Assembly: GCF_963931675.1 (NCBI RefSeq)
Contig: NZ_OZ007039.1
Span: forward strand, 3,137,806-3,201,805
DNA from: an uncultured Alistipes sp.
GTDB taxonomy: Bacteria; Bacteroidota; Bacteroidia; Bacteroidales; Rikenellaceae
Direction of reading: 5' to 3'
DNA: 64,000 nucleotides
Part shown: piece after piece, positions 43,134 to 51,587 of the stretch
How positions within the stretch are numbered: position 1 is the first letter of the stretch
How the letters are laid out: every line of letters begins with the position of its first letter
Program-made: the position numbers and the translations under genes
The notes under the pieces: generated by a model
Database searches by the model: none
What the model saw: only the letters and a program-made list of their open reading frames with translations
What the model was told of the DNA's origin: nothing

Positions 43134-44981
43134 TTATTTGTAAAACGAATTCAATCGCCGAATCGCCCGGTCGAATGCCACCGGATCGATCCGGTAATCA
43201 TCTACCGGATTCAAATCCCGGTCCGTCACCTCCAGAACCCCGTTGACCTTCTTCTCCAGAATCATGTCGCCGTCGATCAAAAAGGCGTAGTTCATCCCGC
43301 TCCCCGCAAAGTGCCATCCGCGAGGCGTCGGGTCTGTCAGCAAACGGCCCATCGCGTAGTCCTCGATGGGATTCGTCACCCCGAGGCACCCCTGCATCAG
43401 CGTCGGGACAAGGTCGTAATGGGTCGTGCGGTGCGCGTAACGCCCGGCAGGAACCCCCGGAAAATGCAGAATCAACGGAACATGCAGCTGCCAGCGCGAA
43501 AAGTTCCCGTTGTGGCCCCAGAAGTTCTTCCGGTTCTCGTTGAACTCCTGGGAGTGGTCCCCCGTCACGATCACCACCGTATGCTCCAACAGGCCCCGGC
43601 TCCGCAACCCATCCAGAACCTGACCGATCAGGCGGTCGTCCTCATAACAGCAGTTGCGGTAGAGGTTGAAAAAGGGTTCCGGGTCGATGTCGTTGTTCAA
43701 ACGGGTATAGTCGGCATACTCCCACGCCGGCTGGAAGCGCGTATTCCTGTCGGCCGGAACGGCAATCGCATGGGGCAGATCGTAGAACAGAAACGAAAAG
43801 AAGGGCCGGCCCGAAGTCGAAAGCGTGTCGAGAGCCGCCAGAAAATCCGCCGTGAGCGTCGAATCGCGCTGGCACGAGGTCTCGCCGGGCGTATGCGTCC
43901 GAAGGTTCGGGACATCGCCGAACACGACCCGGTTGAAGGGCGGAGAGAGCAGCGTCGCACTCGAATAGGCCCGGATTTCGTACCCCCGGTCCAGCAGCTC
44001 CCGCAGCAGCAAAGGCCGCACGTGGTCCGCTTCAAACGCGTCCCAATAATAGCCCGGCAACCCGAAAAACAGGCCGAAAACACTGTTCCGCGTGCCGTTG
44101 CTGCAACTGAAATGGTTCTCGAAAAGGGTATTCTCCTCCGCAAACCGATACACGTTGGGCATACAATCCGCCGTCAGCGTCCGCGGATTCCACGAGTCGA
44201 TCAGGATATAGACGATGTTGAAGGTCGAATCCCGAGGGGGGGGGAGAACCTGCAATGGATTCCGTGGATAGGCGACCGAAGTCCCGGTCCGCTCGAAACG
44301 CAGCGAGGAGTTCGCCGGAGGGACAACCCCCATCTTCAGCATCAGCCGGTTGGCCGTCAACGGATAGTAGAACGGGATGACGGCCGTGCTCTTGAGGACC
44401 GACGGCTTCTGGACAAAGGCCCCGTAGGCGTGGTACATCTGGCTGAAGAGCGTCAGCGCCACAAGCGTCACGATCCCGGGCCAGACCACGCGACGGCCGA
44501 CCCGTCGCCGAAGGTACAACGCCAGACGCCACATCCCGACAAATACCAGGACCAGCAACGCGAACAGCAGCGCCTGCTTGACGTAGACCATCGGGGCGAA
44601 CTCGAAGATCTCCCCTGCCCCGTCGCCGAAAACCAGGTTCAGGACAAAGCCGTTGATGTGGAAGCGGTAGAGGGCGTAGACCTGGCTGTTCAGGTAGATC
44701 AGGGCGCTCAGCAAGCCCGTAACGGCAACCTGCACGGCTGCCGCCGTGCGCCGCCAGCCCGTCAGGGCCAAAGGCAAATAGAGCAGCAGATAGGGAATCA
44801 AGGCGACCAGTGCCGCCTGCGAAAGGCACGAGGAGACAAAATAGGCCCAGCCCCCGAAATCCATATAACCCGCCTGCTGGCTCCGAAGCAGGTAGAGAAA
44901 AAACTGCACGGCCAGCACACAGACCGACAGCAGATAATAGATGAACCCTTCGAGGGCCCATTCCTTGCGTGGTGTGGACAT
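43134..44981 (-). CDS. YejM/PbgA-like DUF3413-sulfatase membrane protein
   Basis: A 615-residue protein. Residues 1-210 hold about five transmembrane helices matching the DUF3413 membrane part of YejM/PbgA. Residues about 250-600 form an alkaline-phosphatase/sulfatase fold facing the periplasm: NIVYILIDSWNPRTL, then HFSCSNGTRNSVFGLFFG, VVIVTGDHSQEF and NFWGHNGNFSRWQLHVPLIL. In E. coli YejM controls LPS synthesis through LpxC; whether this holds here is by family only. A C9 run encoding LPPPR sits exactly between the membrane and sulfatase parts. The promoter is at 45007-45037. Confidence 0.92.
   Translation of the reverse strand: MSTPRKEWALEGFIYYLLSVCVLAVQFFLYLLRSQQAGYMDFGGWAYFVSSCLSQAALVALIPYLLLYLPLALTGWRRTAAAVQVAVTGLLSALIYLNSQVYALYRFHINGFVLNLVFGDGAGEIFEFAPMVYVKQALLFALLVLVFVGMWRLALYLRRRVGRRVVWPGIVTLVALTLFSQMYHAYGAFVQKPSVLKSTAVIPFYYPLTANRLMLKMGVVPPANSSLRFERTGTSVAYPRNPLQVLPPPRDSTFNIVYILIDSWNPRTLTADCMPNVYRFAEENTLFENHFSCSNGTRNSVFGLFFGLPGYYWDAFEADHVRPLLLRELLDRGYEIRAYSSATLLSPPFNRVVFGDVPNLRTHTPGETSCQRDSTLTADFLAALDTLSTSGRPFFSFLFYDLPHAIAVPADRNTRFQPAWEYADYTRLNNDIDPEPFFNLYRNCCYEDDRLIGQVLDGLRSRGLLEHTVVIVTGDHSQEFNENRKNFWGHNGNFSRWQLHVPLILHFPGVPAGRYAHRTTHYDLVPTLMQGCLGVTNPIEDYAMGRLLTDPTPRGWHFAGSGMNYAFLIDGDMILEKKVNGVLEVTDRDLNPVDDYRIDPVAFDRAIRRLNSFYK
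44236..44244 (-). repeat. C9 homopolymer inside the sulfatase gene
   Basis: Nine C on the sense strand at codons about 246-249, encoding prolines at the boundary between the transmembrane and periplasmic parts. A one-base slip would remove the whole sulfatase domain. Confidence 0.9.
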
Positions 44982-45006
44982 AAAATGTAAAAGAGTGATA
45001 CGGTCG

Positions 45007-45037
45007 CAAAATTAGGAAAAATTCCCCATCCCGCAAA
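45007..45037 (-). promoter_or_regulatory. promoter of the YejM-like gene
   Basis: On the minus strand TTTG (45034-45037), 19-bp spacer, TAATTTTG (45007-45014). The -33 element lies within the palindrome CCCGCA-AATTCC-TGCGGG at 45030-45047, a possible operator. Confidence 0.75.
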
Positions 45038-45086
45038 TTCCTGCGGGAGATTCCCATAACGGATTCCAGAAAAGACCGGAAAGGCC

Positions 45087-45176
45087 GGCTGGTTCGGCTG
45101 GTTCGGCTGGTTCGGCTGGTTCGGCTGGTTCGGCTGGCTCGACTGGGTCGGCGGGGTCGGCGGGGTCGGCGGGCTC
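45087..45176. repeat. 9-bp minisatellite upstream of the YejM-like promoter
   Basis: Ten units of nine bases: five GGCTGGTTC, then degenerate GGCTGGCTC, GACTGGGTC, two GGCGGGGTC and GGCGGGCTC. It ends about 50 bp upstream of the sulfatase promoter. It would translate as Pro/Asn/Gln or Pro/Thr repeats on the minus strand, but no gene is assigned. Confidence 0.9.
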
Positions 45177-45183
45177 AAAAAAA

Positions 45184-45226
45184 CGGATGCAAGAGAAACG
45201 GGGTCACCCCGCAGCCCTGCATCCGC
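45184..45226 (-). terminator. terminator-like hairpin after the TonB receptor gene
   Basis: Outer stem CGGATGCA/TGCATCCG with an inner CGGGG/CCCCG stem, followed on the minus strand by TTTTTTGAG. Confidence 0.65.
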
Positions 45227-45253
45227 TTCCCGAAAAGAGCAATCGCTCCCCGA

Positions 45254-47251
45254 TTACATCTTCTCCAGGTCCTTATAAGTCTTCTTCGCCGCCTTGGCCT
45301 CCTTCTTCGCGATCCGCTTCGCGGCCTTCTCCTGCGCCCGGGCTATCTTCGCCGCCTCCCGCGAATCATGCTTCACAAGCTGCCCGGCCTCCTTCACATC
45401 CCGTTTCGCCTCGCGCTGCTCCTCCCGGTACTCCTTCTTCGGCATCTCCACGATCACGCCGCTCACATCCTCCTCCACGACCACGTAATCTTCCTGCTGC
45501 GGACTGTCGCCGACGGCCGTGTACAGCCCGGCAATATATTGCAGACCTGTCGAAACGCTCCAGCGACCTTTGGTGAAATTGGCTCCGGCATAGAGTTTAT
45601 GCTCCGGTGCGGCAATGACGGGATTCTCCATGTGCAGGAAGCTGTAGTTGCCGTCCACCGACCACTCCTTATTGACACGGTAGGCAGCCTGAAGTTCCAC
45701 GCCAGTATTGTCTATCGTGCCGGAGTTCTGATTGAGCATACCTGTTCCATTGGGATTGGGCAAGCGCATGATGAGGTTCTTGCCGTCGATGTAGAAGAGA
45801 TTTACTCCGTATCGGAACCGTCCGTCCAGCAACGTCTGCGAAAGGGCAATCTCGTAGTTCCACATCGACTCCGGCTGCAGGTCGGGGTTCTGCGGCGGAA
45901 ACATGTACATCTCGCGCAGGATGGGATAACGGAAGCCTTTGGTGGCAGATGCCTTCAGCTCGATGGCGTGCGGCAGGTGAAAGGCGAGTCCGGCCTGCGG
46001 AACCCACTCCGTACCGACACGCGAATGGTGGTCGACGCGCAATCCGGCATTGAAGGTGAGCCAGGGAACGATATTCTGGCGGAAGTCAATATATCCGGCC
46101 AGCTCGTCTTCGTGCTTGTCCACCAGATCGGAGGTCGTACCGGCCTGCTCCCCGCTCACATATTCGTTCCACGCCCGGCCTCCGTAACGGAACCAGTCGA
46201 ACCCTACGGTGATGCGGTTCCCTTTCCAAAATTGAGTGCTTTGGTAGAGCGACACGCCCATCATGTCGTCATGCGACAGGAAGCGGTCATTCTGCGGCGT
46301 CTCACCCTCAGAGGGGGTATATCCGTCGTTGATCCAGTGGTCGCCCCAGTTATAGAAGAAACTCACGGTGCCGGAGGTCTTTTCGTAGTTGTTGCTGAGG
46401 GCAAAGGATGTCACTCCGCGTGTGATGCGCTGGTCGCCGTCCACCAAGGGGGCGGACACCGGACCGGGATAGGAAGCGTTGAAGTGCGTCACGTTCACAT
46501 CGGCATACATGTTCCAGTTGTCCGTCAGGTCGTAGCCCAGTTTGGCGTAACCGCCGTATTGCTCGAAGCCCATGTCGGCACGGTGCCCGTCCGTGCGGTT
46601 GTAAGAGCCGCTCACTACGCTGTTGAACCGTCCTTTGCGGATACGGTTGGTCAGCTCCGTTTCCAGCGTATTGTACGAGCCGTAACCGGCATGAAGGTCG
46701 GTGCGCACCCCGTCCTCGTGCATCTTGCGGGTGACGATGTTGATGACACCGCCCATAGCGTTCGAGCCGTAGAGCACGGAGGCAGGGCCGCGCAGCACCT
46801 CCACCCGGTCGGCAAGCAGCGACTGGTAGGCATCGGCTATCGGGTGCCCGAAGATACCCGCATACTGCGGATGCCCGTCAATCAACACCATCAGTTGTGC
46901 GCTGCCTCCGCTCAGGCCACGGAGGGAGATGGTTCCAGCCTGTCCGTCGGACACGCCGTAGCCCATCACGCCGCGCGAGGTGACGAAAAGTCCCGGCACC
47001 TGTTCGGTCAGCACGGGCAGGAGCGACGGTTGCATACTCTGTTCAATCACGGGACGCCCCACTACCGATACGGTCTGCGAAAGGTGACGCACATCCGTCT
47101 CGTTGCGTGTACCGGTCACGACGACCTCCCCGATCTCATGGACTTTTACCTTGCTGGTGTCAAGGGTATCGCGTTCCAGGTCCCGGGCGATTCCCGCCTG
47201 GGCGGCAAAGACCGCCAATACGATTAAGGAGCAAAGATCTCTTTTCTTCAT
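45254..47251 (-). CDS. TonB-dependent outer-membrane receptor with unusual charged C-terminus
   Basis: A 665-residue TonB receptor of the BtuB/FepA type, not SusC. It has a signal peptide (LIVLAVFAAQAGIA), a TonB box-like EVVVTGTRNE, and a plug domain (residues about 40-155; LRGLSGGSAQLMVLIDGHPQY, RVEVLRGPASVLYGSNAMGGVINIVTRK). The beta-barrel then runs to about residue 560. A normal receptor ends with a final strand and aromatic residue. Here, after QQEDYVVVEE, the last strands are replaced by about 75 lysine/alanine/glutamate-rich residues ending KEAKAAKKTYKDLEKM. A cobalamin adenosyltransferase gene upstream hints at a corrinoid substrate, but no B12 riboswitch was seen. Confidence 0.88.
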   Translation of the reverse strand: MKKRDLCSLIVLAVFAAQAGIARDLERDTLDTSKVKVHEIGEVVVTGTRNETDVRHLSQTVSVVGRPVIEQSMQPSLLPVLTEQVPGLFVTSRGVMGYGVSDGQAGTISLRGLSGGSAQLMVLIDGHPQYAGIFGHPIADAYQSLLADRVEVLRGPASVLYGSNAMGGVINIVTRKMHEDGVRTDLHAGYGSYNTLETELTNRIRKGRFNSVVSGSYNRTDGHRADMGFEQYGGYAKLGYDLTDNWNMYADVNVTHFNASYPGPVSAPLVDGDQRITRGVTSFALSNNYEKTSGTVSFFYNWGDHWINDGYTPSEGETPQNDRFLSHDDMMGVSLYQSTQFWKGNRITVGFDWFRYGGRAWNEYVSGEQAGTTSDLVDKHEDELAGYIDFRQNIVPWLTFNAGLRVDHHSRVGTEWVPQAGLAFHLPHAIELKASATKGFRYPILREMYMFPPQNPDLQPESMWNYEIALSQTLLDGRFRYGVNLFYIDGKNLIMRLPNPNGTGMLNQNSGTIDNTGVELQAAYRVNKEWSVDGNYSFLHMENPVIAAPEHKLYAGANFTKGRWSVSTGLQYIAGLYTAVGDSPQQEDYVVVEEDVSGVIVEMPKKEYREEQREAKRDVKEAGQLVKHDSREAAKIARAQEKAAKRIAKKEAKAAKKTYKDLEKM

Positions 47252-47345
47252 CTATTTATGTCTGTCTGTTGTTTGCAAAACTCAGGATTACCCGAAACGG
47301 ATCCTGCCCGATGGCTCTCTCTCCGTTCCACAGCAGAATCTTCGG

Positions 47346-47353
47346 CAAAGATA
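47346..47353 (-). promoter_or_regulatory. -7 box of the TonB receptor gene
   Basis: TATCTTTG on the minus strand, leaving a leader of roughly 90 bases. Confidence 0.65.
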
Positions 47354-47520
47354 GAACGGTAAATGCGGAATGGCCCTATACGTTTTACGGTTATTCATAC
47401 CCGAATCCCCGGTAAATTTCCTTGTGACTGCCGGCTACCTCCCCAAAAACAATCCATCCGGACAACGGAGTTTCCACCGCCCCTTCCCTCCTCCCCCAGC
47501 CCACCGGAAAGACCGGATAC

Positions 47521-47547
47521 AAAAAAAGCAGCCCTTTCACGGGCTGC
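47521..47547 (-). terminator. terminator of the adenosyltransferase operon
   Basis: Minus-strand stem GCAGCCC/GGGCTGC with GTGAAA loop and a T7 run. Confidence 0.9.
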
Positions 47548-47584
47548 GTTCCGCATACGGGTCGAATCCGACCCTCCGCGACCG

Positions 47585-48136
47585 TCAGGGAATCCACAGC
47601 GTCTCCTCAACGCCGAAGTGCCGGGTCAGCATCCGGCCCAGGACGTAAAAATAATCCGACAGCCGGTTCAGCCACACCAGGGCCGTCGCATCCGTGCCGC
47701 AGGCCGCACCGGCCCGCAGCGCAGCCCGCTCCGCACGTCGGCAGACCGTCCGGCAGACGTGGCTCAGCGAAACAGCCGGATGCCCGCCCGGGATCGTGAA
47801 CTTGTCGATCGCCGGCAGCGTCGCCTGCAGGGCGTCGATCCGGCCCTCCAGCCACGAAACGCTCCCCTCCGAAAGCGGCAAAAGTTTCTCACGGCCCCGT
47901 TCGTCGGCCGCCAGCAGCGCCTCGACCGTCATCAGCCGCGAAAGAATGCGGTTCAGGTCGTCGACAGTCTCCGACAACGCCGCATCGTCGCGCAGATGGT
48001 CCGCCAGCAGCGCCGTAAAGGCCCCCAGTTCATCCACCGTGCCGTAGGCCTCGACCCGTTCGTCCGTCTTCGGGACCCGCGAGCCCCCGATCAGCGAGGT
48101 CTCGCCCCCGTCGCCCGTCTTCGTGTATACCTTCAT
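47585..48136 (-). CDS. PduO-type cob(I)alamin adenosyltransferase
   Basis: A 183-residue PduO/MMAB-type ATP:corrinoid adenosyltransferase. The start KVYTKTGDGGETSLIGGSRV is the ATP-binding signature; then AYGTVDELGAF, KFTIPGGHPAVSLSHVCRTVCRRAER and WLNRLSDYFYVLGRM follow. It makes adenosylcobalamin from cobalamin and ATP. It overlaps the preceding gene by 4 bp and is the last gene of a three-gene operon. Confidence 0.96.
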   Translation of the reverse strand: MKVYTKTGDGGETSLIGGSRVPKTDERVEAYGTVDELGAFTALLADHLRDDAALSETVDDLNRILSRLMTVEALLAADERGREKLLPLSEGSVSWLEGRIDALQATLPAIDKFTIPGGHPAVSLSHVCRTVCRRAERAALRAGAACGTDATALVWLNRLSDYFYVLGRMLTRHFGVEETLWIP

Positions 48137-48645
48137 ATCCGGAAATGTTGTTTCGGTAAATAGTTGTTGAATATCAGCAGATAGGCCCGGTTGTCGACCG
48201 TCGTCGAGCGGTGTCCCGAGACGATCTGGGCGCACAGCGCCTGACGTTCGCGGCCGTCGTAAGGCGACAATATTGCCACCGTGTGTTCCCCTTCGGCTGC
48301 CGCTCGCACCAGCGACAGCGTCTCCGCACGCGGGAGGTCGCGCGTGACGATGCACAGGTCCGCATCCGCACGATTCAGGCCGAAGGTCGCATAACCGCAA
48401 TGGATCGCCAGATTCTGCAACTGAACGGCCCGCCGTTGGGAAACCCCCGCCGCAAGCAAGGCCTCATAGAGGCCTCGATCGCCCGCAAGCAACTCCCGGC
48501 GCATGAAGACCTCCCGCACGATCGCATAGACGAACGGCGAGTGAACCCCGTGTCCCCGGAAGTAGCGCGCCCGCGACAGGCGGTTGTGCAACTCGGCAAC
48601 CCGGCGCGGCAGGTGCAGCGACAAACGGTGTCCGGAAAGTTTCAT
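48133..48645 (-). CDS. hypothetical protein in adenosyltransferase operon
   Basis: A 170-residue protein. The N-terminal RARYFRGHGVHSPFVYAIVREVF resembles the start of a Bacteroidota methyltransferase-like group (RGHGxHSPFV), but the usual SAM motif I is not visible here; IHCGYATFGLNRADADLCIV is the nearest. It may be a shortened, inactive relative. It overlaps both neighbours by 4 bp (ATGA), so it is translated together with the BaiN-like flavoprotein and the adenosyltransferase. Confidence 0.7.
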   Translation of the reverse strand: MKLSGHRLSLHLPRRVAELHNRLSRARYFRGHGVHSPFVYAIVREVFMRRELLAGDRGLYEALLAAGVSQRRAVQLQNLAIHCGYATFGLNRADADLCIVTRDLPRAETLSLVRAAAEGEHTVAILSPYDGRERQALCAQIVSGHRSTTVDNRAYLLIFNNYLPKQHFRI

Positions 48646-49928
48646 CGTTCGGGGTTGGATTTGCGCAGTTGCCCCGCCAGGCGGCCCGTCGAGAAGGCGA
48701 TCTGAAGGTTATAGCCCCCCGTATTGGCGTCGAGGTCCAGCACCTCGCCCGCCAGGTAGAGCCCCGGAACCTTCAGCGATTCGAGCGTCTCGGGGTTCAC
48801 CTCGTCGCATCGAACGCCCCCGGCCGTCGTCACGGCATATTCGAACGGGGCATAGTCCGTAATGGGGAAGGTCAGCCCCTTGAGCGTGCGGATCAGCCGC
48901 GTAATCTGCCCGTCGGTGATCTTCGACTGGTAGGTCTTTCCATGGACGTCGATCTCGTGAGCCAAGGGCATCACCAGCGGCTGCGGGACCAGTTTGCGCA
49001 GCAGCTCCCCGAAGAACTCCGTCGGGGCCAGCTCCGCCCGCTCCCGGGCGATCCGCTCCCGCAGGACCTCTTCGCTCAGGGCCGGTTTCAGGTCCACGAC
49101 CAGCTTCACCCGGTGCCCGTCGATCAGCGCGTCGACCGCATCGCGGCTCATGCGCAGCGCCACGGCACCCTCGATCCCCCGCTCCGAGAAGCCCAGTTCG
49201 CCGAACTCCTCACGCACCGGCTCGTTGTCGATATAGAGCGTCGCACGGATGTTGCGCAGCAGCAGTTTGTGCAGGTAGCGGGCCTGCGGGTGCGACGTCA
49301 CCAGCGGCGTCAGCGACGGACGCAGCGGTTCGATCGTGTGGCCCAGGTCGGCGGCAAACGCATAGCCGTCGCCCGTCGAACCCGTCGCCGGGTACGAAAC
49401 CCCACCCGTGGCCAGAATCACCGCCGGGCACTCCTCCTTGCGCTCGAAGCCCCGCTTGTTGATGTATTTCACGCCGAAAACCCGCCCCCCGAGGGTCAGG
49501 ATCCCCGTCACGCGCGTATCGTAGCGGATCTCGACGCCATTCTCGACGCAGTAGTCCAGCAGGGCGTTGGCGATGTCCCACGCCTTGCCGCTCTTCGGGA
49601 AGACCCGCTCGCCGCGTTCGATCTCCAACTTCACGCCCCGCCGTTCGAAAAAGCGGATCGTAGCCCGGTTGTCGAACCCCGCAAAGGCCGGCGCGAAGAA
49701 CGCCGCGTTGGTGCGAACCTGCGAGGCGAACTCCTCCGCCGGCCGCGCATTCGTAACGTTGCAGCGTCCCTTGCCCGTAATGCGGACCTTCCGGCCCGAT
49801 TTCTCCATCTTTTCCAGCAGCAGGACCCGGCGCCCCTGCCGGGCCGCCGTCCCGGCAGCCATCAGGCCCGCAGCCCCCGCCCCGACGACAATCACGTCGA
49901 AGCCCTGTTTTTCCGTCTGTTGTTCCAT
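48642..49928 (-). CDS. HI0933/BaiN-family FAD-dependent oxidoreductase
   Basis: A 428-residue flavoprotein of the HI0933/BaiN family. The FAD-binding GAGAAGLMAAGTAARQG is at the N-terminus, followed by GRKVRITGKGRCNVTNARP, VILATGGVSYPATGSTGDGYAFA and a C-terminal GLYLAGEVLDLDANTGGYNLQIAFSTG. Relatives include bile-acid-modifying BaiN and enzymes of unknown substrate. It starts the operon hypothetical-adenosyltransferase. A TAATTTTG -7 box lies at 49937-49944 on the minus strand. Confidence 0.94.
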   Translation of the reverse strand: MEQQTEKQGFDVIVVGAGAAGLMAAGTAARQGRRVLLLEKMEKSGRKVRITGKGRCNVTNARPAEEFASQVRTNAAFFAPAFAGFDNRATIRFFERRGVKLEIERGERVFPKSGKAWDIANALLDYCVENGVEIRYDTRVTGILTLGGRVFGVKYINKRGFERKEECPAVILATGGVSYPATGSTGDGYAFAADLGHTIEPLRPSLTPLVTSHPQARYLHKLLLRNIRATLYIDNEPVREEFGELGFSERGIEGAVALRMSRDAVDALIDGHRVKLVVDLKPALSEEVLRERIARERAELAPTEFFGELLRKLVPQPLVMPLAHEIDVHGKTYQSKITDGQITRLIRTLKGLTFPITDYAPFEYAVTTAGGVRCDEVNPETLESLKVPGLYLAGEVLDLDANTGGYNLQIAFSTGRLAGQLRKSNPER

Positions 49929-49936
49929 ACGGTTGC

Positions 49937-50078
49937 AAAATTAGAAATTTTAATGCGAAGATCGACACCCGGGTCCCCAAAATCATCCGTTTCGACCACG
50001 CGAAAAGCACCCGGAGAAAGTCCCGAAATTTTTTAATTCCTCTTTTTTTCATTTTTTACACCCTTTTCACTACCTTTG
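49937..50078. promoter_or_regulatory. divergent promoters of the HI0933 operon and nusB
   Basis: Minus-strand TAATTTTG at 49937-49944 for the flavoprotein; plus-strand TACCTTTG at 50071-50078 for nusB, preceded by a T-rich stretch. Confidence 0.65.
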
Positions 50079-50101
50079 CGCCCGAAAAAATCGTTCTAAC
50101 T

Positions 50102-51037
50102 ATGTTGAGCAGAAGATTACTCCGCATCAAGGTCATCAAGGCGCTGTTCGCCCATCTCAAATCCGGCGCCGACAACATGATGGCTTCGGAAAAAACGCTG
50201 ATGGCCTCCGTAGACAAGGCCTACGACCTCTATTTCCAGATTATCACTCTCCCCGTCGAGGTCGCCCGCTACGCCGAACAGCGGCAGGAGCTCGCCAAAC
50301 AGAAAAAACTCCCCACGCACGAGGATCTCAACCCCAACACCAAGTTCGTCGACAACGCCGTGATCCGTATCATTGCCAACTCCGACGCCGTCAACGACCG
50401 CATCGCGGCCCGAAAACTCGGCTGGCAACGCTACCCCGAACTGATCCGGACCCTCTACACGCAACTCCTCGACAGCGACTATTACAAGGAGTACATGCTC
50501 CGCGAAGAACGATCCTTCGACGAGGACAAACGCCTCCTGGAGTCCTTCTTCAAGGAGCTCCAGAACTGCGACGCCCTGGACGACGTCCTCGAAGAGATCT
50601 CCGTACTCTGGTGCGACGACCTCCCCTACGTCATCATGATGATCATGCGAACCCTCTCCGGACTCCGCGCCTCGCACACCGAACTCCGCGTCCCCGCCAA
50701 GTTCAAGAGCGAAGAGGACCCCGAATTCGTCAAGACGCTCTTCGAAAAGGCCCTGATCAACTACAACGCCTATCAGGACTATATCGAAAAATTCACCGCA
50801 AACTGGGATGTCGAGCGCATCGTCTTCATGGACAACCTGATCATCGGGACGGCCATGGCCGAGCTGACCTCCTTCCCCTCGATTCCCGTGAAGGTGACCC
50901 TCGACGAGTGGATCGAGATCTCGAAATACTACTCCACCCCCGGCAGCAGCACCTTCATCAACGGCGTGCTGGACAAGATCGTCGCCTCGCTCACCGAAGA
51001 GGGGCGCATCAAAAAGGCCGGACGCGGACTCATCTGA
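50102..51037 (+). CDS. nusB: transcription antitermination factor NusB (long form)
   Basis: A 311-residue NusB of the long Bacteroidota type. The start MLSRRLLRIKVIKALFAHLKSG and the C-terminal half (NWDVERIVFMDNLIIGTAMAEL; PVKVTLDEWIEISKYYSTPGSSTFINGVLDKIV) carry the NusB core. It helps rRNA transcription antitermination with NusE (ribosomal protein S10). DUF1573 and yajC follow, a common order. Confidence 0.95.
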   Translation: MLSRRLLRIKVIKALFAHLKSGADNMMASEKTLMASVDKAYDLYFQIITLPVEVARYAEQRQELAKQKKLPTHEDLNPNTKFVDNAVIRIIANSDAVNDRIAARKLGWQRYPELIRTLYTQLLDSDYYKEYMLREERSFDEDKRLLESFFKELQNCDALDDVLEEISVLWCDDLPYVIMMIMRTLSGLRASHTELRVPAKFKSEEDPEFVKTLFEKALINYNAYQDYIEKFTANWDVERIVFMDNLIIGTAMAELTSFPSIPVKVTLDEWIEISKYYSTPGSSTFINGVLDKIVASLTEEGRIKKAGRGLI

Positions 51038-51048
51038 CCCCGATCCCG

Positions 51049-51501
51049 ATGTCCCGTCGCCGACTCTGCCGATTCACCATCCCCGGAAGCCTTGCGGGAG
51101 TGCTCCTTGCGCTCCTGACGGCCTGCGGAGGCCGTGCCCCGCGGCCCGTCGAATCCACCGCCCAAAAGGGCCGGACCATCGCCATCACGGACTCGACAAT
51201 CCGCCACGGAGGAACGGACACCATCCGTTTCGGGCACCTCGGCTCCGGGGAGATTGCCGTCCAGCGGGCCTGGATCGAGAACGCTTCCGCAAAACCCGTC
51301 GTCATCCTCTCCGTGCGGCGCAGTTGCGGATGCACGTCGCTCGATGTTGACAAGCAGCCCCTTGCACCCGGCGAATCCCGGAAAATGGAGATCACCTTCG
51401 ACTCCCGAGGCCAATACGGCTGGCAACTCAAGAATCTCGACCTGATCCTCGCCGGAGCCCCGAAGCCCCTGCGGCTCCTCATCGAGGCCGATGTCGATTA
51501 A
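51049..51501 (+). CDS. DUF1573 lipoprotein
   Basis: A 150-residue lipoprotein (lipobox LLTAC near residue 24) with a DUF1573 domain: FGHLGSGEIAVQRAWIENASAKPVVILSVRRSCGCTSLD and ITFDSRGQYG. The conserved CGCT motif is intact. The domain is an Ig-like periplasmic fold of unknown role. It starts 11 bp after nusB. Confidence 0.9.
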   Translation: MSRRRLCRFTIPGSLAGVLLALLTACGGRAPRPVESTAQKGRTIAITDSTIRHGGTDTIRFGHLGSGEIAVQRAWIENASAKPVVILSVRRSCGCTSLDVDKQPLAPGESRKMEITFDSRGQYGWQLKNLDLILAGAPKPLRLLIEADVD

Positions 51502-51505
51502 ATCC

Positions 51506-51535
51506 TTGTTTTTTCGACAATATTTTCTATCTTTG
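51506..51535 (+). promoter_or_regulatory. promoter of yajC
   Basis: TTG at 51506-51508, 19-bp spacer, TATCTTTG at 51528-51535, 52 bp before the start codon. It shows yajC can be transcribed apart from nusB. Confidence 0.8.
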
Positions 51536-51587
51536 TCGCGTTAACTTTTCCAAACACCCGAATTTTTTACCAAAAACAGAATAAATT

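Larger units (their letters stand above)
47252..47584 (-). other. 333-bp region between cobalamin adenosyltransferase and TonB receptor genes
   Basis: Contains the terminator of the adenosyltransferase gene, the receptor -7 box and a leader of about 90 bases. The leader lacks recognisable cobalamin riboswitch boxes. No gene is supported. Confidence 0.7.

Noticed and set aside
47252..47345. Cobalamin riboswitch before the TonB receptor
   Set aside because: The leader is short and lacks the conserved B12-box sequences.
47548..47584. tRNA-like GGGTCGAATCCGACCC hairpin
   Set aside because: Resembles a T-arm but has no acceptor, D or anticodon arms around it.
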